Assembly (NCBI GenBank): GCA_903882765.1
Contig: CAIRYE010000169.1
Coordinates: 1-14,426 of the forward strand
Source of the DNA: an uncultured Anaerolineae bacterium
GTDB lineage: Bacteria; Chloroflexota; Anaerolineae; Anaerolineales; Villigracilaceae
Length of the DNA stretch: 14,426 nucleotides
Direction: 5' to 3'
Shown here: one piece after another, positions 12,279 through 14,426 of the stretch
Numbering within the stretch: position 1 is the stretch's first letter
How the letters are laid out: each line of letters begins with the position of its first letter
Position numbers and translations under genes: made by a program
Notes under the pieces: model-generated
Database searches by the model: none
What the model saw: only the letters and a program-made list of their open reading frames with translations
Told to the model about the DNA's origin: nothing

Positions 12279-14426
12279 TTATCCGCCTTTAACCCTTTGG
12301 GCATCCAAAACATTGTCGAGTGTTTCAAGTCGAGCCAATACGCGGCTTAGTTGGGCAAGGTCACGCACTTCAACGATCAGCTTTATGTTGGCGGTATCCG
12401 CTTGGATCTTATCCTGATTCACCCGAACATTCACATCAATGATGTTGACGCCCTCGGTAGTAAGCAAGTTAGAAATATCGCCCATCAACCCCTGACGGTC
12501 AAATGCGGTAATGCGAATAGGCACCGGATAGGTTCGCGAGTGAGAGCCCCACGATACTTTCACAAGCCGTTCTTTTTCATTCGATTGCAATATATTTGGG
12601 CAATCCATTCGATGAATCGTCGCGCCTCTACCGCGGGTGATGTACCCAACGATGGCATCGCCAGGCATTGGATTGCAGCATTTCGCGATGTTGGTGAGCA
12701 AACCGCGTAATCCAACTACCGATACAGCGCCGGTGGTTTCAATTTCTGCCTTGGGGGTGGAGGTGGTGATGGTATCCGGCTCGAGTTCACCGTCATCGAT
12801 CAGGTTGATGATCTTATTGAGTGAAAGTTCACCTAGGCCAAGTTCTACGAACATATCGTCCGTGGTCTTGAATTCCATATCTCGGGCAAGATTTTCTAGG
12901 TTGATATCGTGCAGGCTTAAACGGCGAAGCTCCCGCTCTAACATCGATCGCCCTTGGTTTAGGTTCTGCTCTCGGTCTTCTCTTTTAAACCAAGCCTTGA
13001 TCTTACTACGAGCTCGTTGGGTTTTCACCAAGCCAAGGTTATGGTTTAACCAGTCTCGGCTAGGGCCGCCTTGTTTCGAAGTTAAAACCTCAACACGTTC
13101 ACCCGTTTTGAAAATATGGTCTAGAGGTACTAATTTGCCATCGATCTTTGCGCCACGGCAACGATGGCCAATATCTGTGTGAACATGATAGGCAAAATCG
13201 ATGGGTGTAGAACCGGCTGGAAGGTCTACAATATCTCCCTTTGGAGTAAAAACGTAAACCCGGTCTTCAAACACGTCGGATTTCATGGAATCGACAAATT
13301 CTTGGGCGTCGTTTACATCAGTATTCCACTCCATCATTTGTCGCAGCCATAAAACGTGTTGTTCGTACTTAGAATCTTGTTTTGTGCCGCCTTCTTTGTA
13401 CCGCCAGTGGGCGGCGATACCGTATTCACTATTCTGGTGCATTTCAAAGGTACGGATCTGTACCTCTAAAGGTTTGCCATCATCATAGATCACAGCAGTG
13501 TGCAATGATTGATAAAAGTTATCCTTCGGCGCGGCAATGTAATCATCAAACTCACCGGGAATTGGCCGCCAATGGTTGTGTATGATTCCTAATGCCGCAT
13601 AGCAAGCGGGAATATCCTGAACCAGCAAGCGTACACCGCGCAGGTCACGTACCATTTCAAAGGATTTCCCTTTGTTGACCATTTTTTTGTAGATGGAATA
13701 GATGTGTTTTGGCCGACCATTGATATCCACCTTGATGCCGGCGTTCGTAAGTACTTTTTGCAAATGTTGGGTGATCTCGGTGATCTGTTCTTCGCGAACA
13801 CTGCGCCGGTCTGAAATCTGCTCGGCGATCTCCTTGTATTTTTCTGGGTTTACATATCGAAGAGAAAGATCTTCCAACTCCCATTTTATTTGCCAGATGC
13901 CCAACCGATTCGCTAAGGGGGCGTGAATGTCAAGGGTTTCTTGAGCGATGCGCTTTTGCTTTTCTGGCTTGATAAAGCCAAGGGTGCGCATATTGTGCAG
14001 GCGGTCGGCAAGTTTTATTAAAACAACCCGGACATCGTCATTCATCGCCAAAAACGTTTTGCGAATTGCCTCTATCGCGAGTTGTTTTTTGCGTGTTCTG
14101 ATCTGCTCTTCCGAGGGTGGAATTTCTCCATTTTCATCGTAATCCTTGCGCGATACACGCGGTAAGCTATCGAGTTTGGTTACGCCATCAACCAGATTAG
14201 CAACGATATCACCAAATTCTTCTTTAAGTAGTTTTAATGAGATACCGGTATCTTCGACAGTATCGTGCAGCAACCCTGCCGCAATAACTTCCGCTGGCAT
14301 GTGCAGATCGGTTAGGATCTGGGCGACTGCTACGCAATGGTTGATATACGGTTCCCCGGATTGCCGTTTTTGATCGGTGTGAGCTTCCGCGGCGAGGTCA
14401 TAAGCTTTTTGCACGAAGGCTTTATC
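12279..14426 (-). CDS. rel: RelA/SpoT-family (p)ppGpp synthetase/hydrolase, 5' end beyond window
   Basis: This protein makes and breaks the stringent-response alarmone (p)ppGpp. The frame stays open to the window edge (DKAFVQKAYDLAAEAH); the GTG at 14412-14414 is probably internal. Numbering from that GTG, 711 aa are visible. The hydrolase site is intact: H26, H50-D51, E54-D55, and D137/N141 in LADRLHNM. The first ones run 27 behind the Streptococcus equisimilis Rel numbers, so about 27 residues are probably missing. The synthetase domain has RGVRLLVQD, E288-F-D-D, YQSLHT and E317 in EVQIRT. TGS (DRVYVFTPKG to EVLTSK), the helical domain, a zinc-finger-like domain (KCCNPMPGD, then H and DC) and a C-terminal ACT domain follow. 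Odd points are EFDD where bifunctional enzymes usually have RxKD, and an extra loop of about 20 residues near 85-108. The upstream promoter is outside the window. Confidence 0.95.
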   Translation of the reverse strand, partial: DKAFVQKAYDLAAEAHTDQKRQSGEPYINHCVAVAQILTDLHMPAEVIAAGLLHDTVEDTGISLKLLKEEFGDIVANLVDGVTKLDSLPRVSRKDYDENGEIPPSEEQIRTRKKQLAIEAIRKTFLAMNDDVRVVLIKLADRLHNMRTLGFIKPEKQKRIAQETLDIHAPLANRLGIWQIKWELEDLSLRYVNPEKYKEIAEQISDRRSVREEQITEITQHLQKVLTNAGIKVDINGRPKHIYSIYKKMVNKGKSFEMVRDLRGVRLLVQDIPACYAALGIIHNHWRPIPGEFDDYIAAPKDNFYQSLHTAVIYDDGKPLEVQIRTFEMHQNSEYGIAAHWRYKEGGTKQDSKYEQHVLWLRQMMEWNTDVNDAQEFVDSMKSDVFEDRVYVFTPKGDIVDLPAGSTPIDFAYHVHTDIGHRCRGAKIDGKLVPLDHIFKTGERVEVLTSKQGGPSRDWLNHNLGLVKTQRARSKIKAWFKREDREQNLNQGRSMLERELRRLSLHDINLENLARDMEFKTTDDMFVELGLGELSLNKIINLIDDGELEPDTITTSTPKAEIETTGAVSVVGLRGLLTNIAKCCNPMPGDAIVGYITRGRGATIHRMDCPNILQSNEKERLVKVSWGSHSRTYPVPIRITAFDRQGLMGDISNLLTTEGVNIIDVNVRVNQDKIQADTANIKLIVEVRDLAQLSRVLARLETLDNVLDAQRVKGG

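Noticed and set aside
1..14426. CRISPR arrays, tRNA or rRNA genes, insertion sequences, phage or integrase genes
   Set aside because: No regularly spaced repeats, cloverleaf-like segments, transposase or recombinase motifs were seen on either strand; the only clear inverted repeats are terminators and the CsoR operator.

Overview
The window (about 46% G+C by eye) is ordinary, densely packed bacterial chromosome carrying housekeeping, transport and copper-homeostasis genes. I see no insertion sequence, integrase, phage gene, CRISPR array, tRNA or rRNA. The codon style, the Rel, ABC-F and acetyl-CoA synthetase sequences, and the stand-alone VKOR protein recall Chloroflexota (Anaerolineae-like). 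This is from memory of family members, not a search, so the lineage is a moderate-confidence inference.

Layout. 1-305: the 3' end of a DUF2161-type gene (+), converging through a bidirectional terminator on acs (acetyl-CoA synthetase, -). acs has a recognisable promoter at 2323-2350. 2522-4947: an ABC-F ATPase and a GNAT acetyltransferase, probably co-transcribed (+), ending at a strong hairpin shared with the convergent 5027-6166 gene. That gene encodes a secreted protein of seven W/GG repeats, predicted to be a seven-bladed beta-propeller. 6363-7268: a TM1586-type nitroreductase-like protein (+) with its own terminator. 7368-10413: a complete copper-efflux operon csoR-copZ-copA with a near-consensus promoter, a GC-rich operator next to the -10 box, and a strong terminator. 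10497-11381: a RarD-type EamA transporter (+). 11482-12271: a minus-strand unit with its own promoter and terminator, encoding a VKOR-type membrane oxidoreductase and a small four-cysteine protein with a very acidic tail. 12279-14426: a RelA/SpoT-family (p)ppGpp synthetase/hydrolase (-), missing its N-terminus at the window edge.

How the genes work together. The copper operon is the clearest functional unit: CsoR senses Cu(I) and releases the operator, CopZ carries Cu(I), and CopA exports it. The VKOR protein should make disulfides with an extracytoplasmic thioredoxin-like partner that is not in this window. Rel sets (p)ppGpp levels. ABC-F and GNAT could both relate to translation or antibiotic stress, but that is only inference.

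I found no convincing previously undescribed system. The items most worth checking are the mixed-signature Rel protein (monofunctional-type EFDD motif with an intact hydrolase site), the VKOR/acidic four-cysteine protein pair, the C9 tract inside the predicted CsoR operator with an out-of-frame mini-ORF at the csoR start, and the roughly 2.3-fold excess of GATC.
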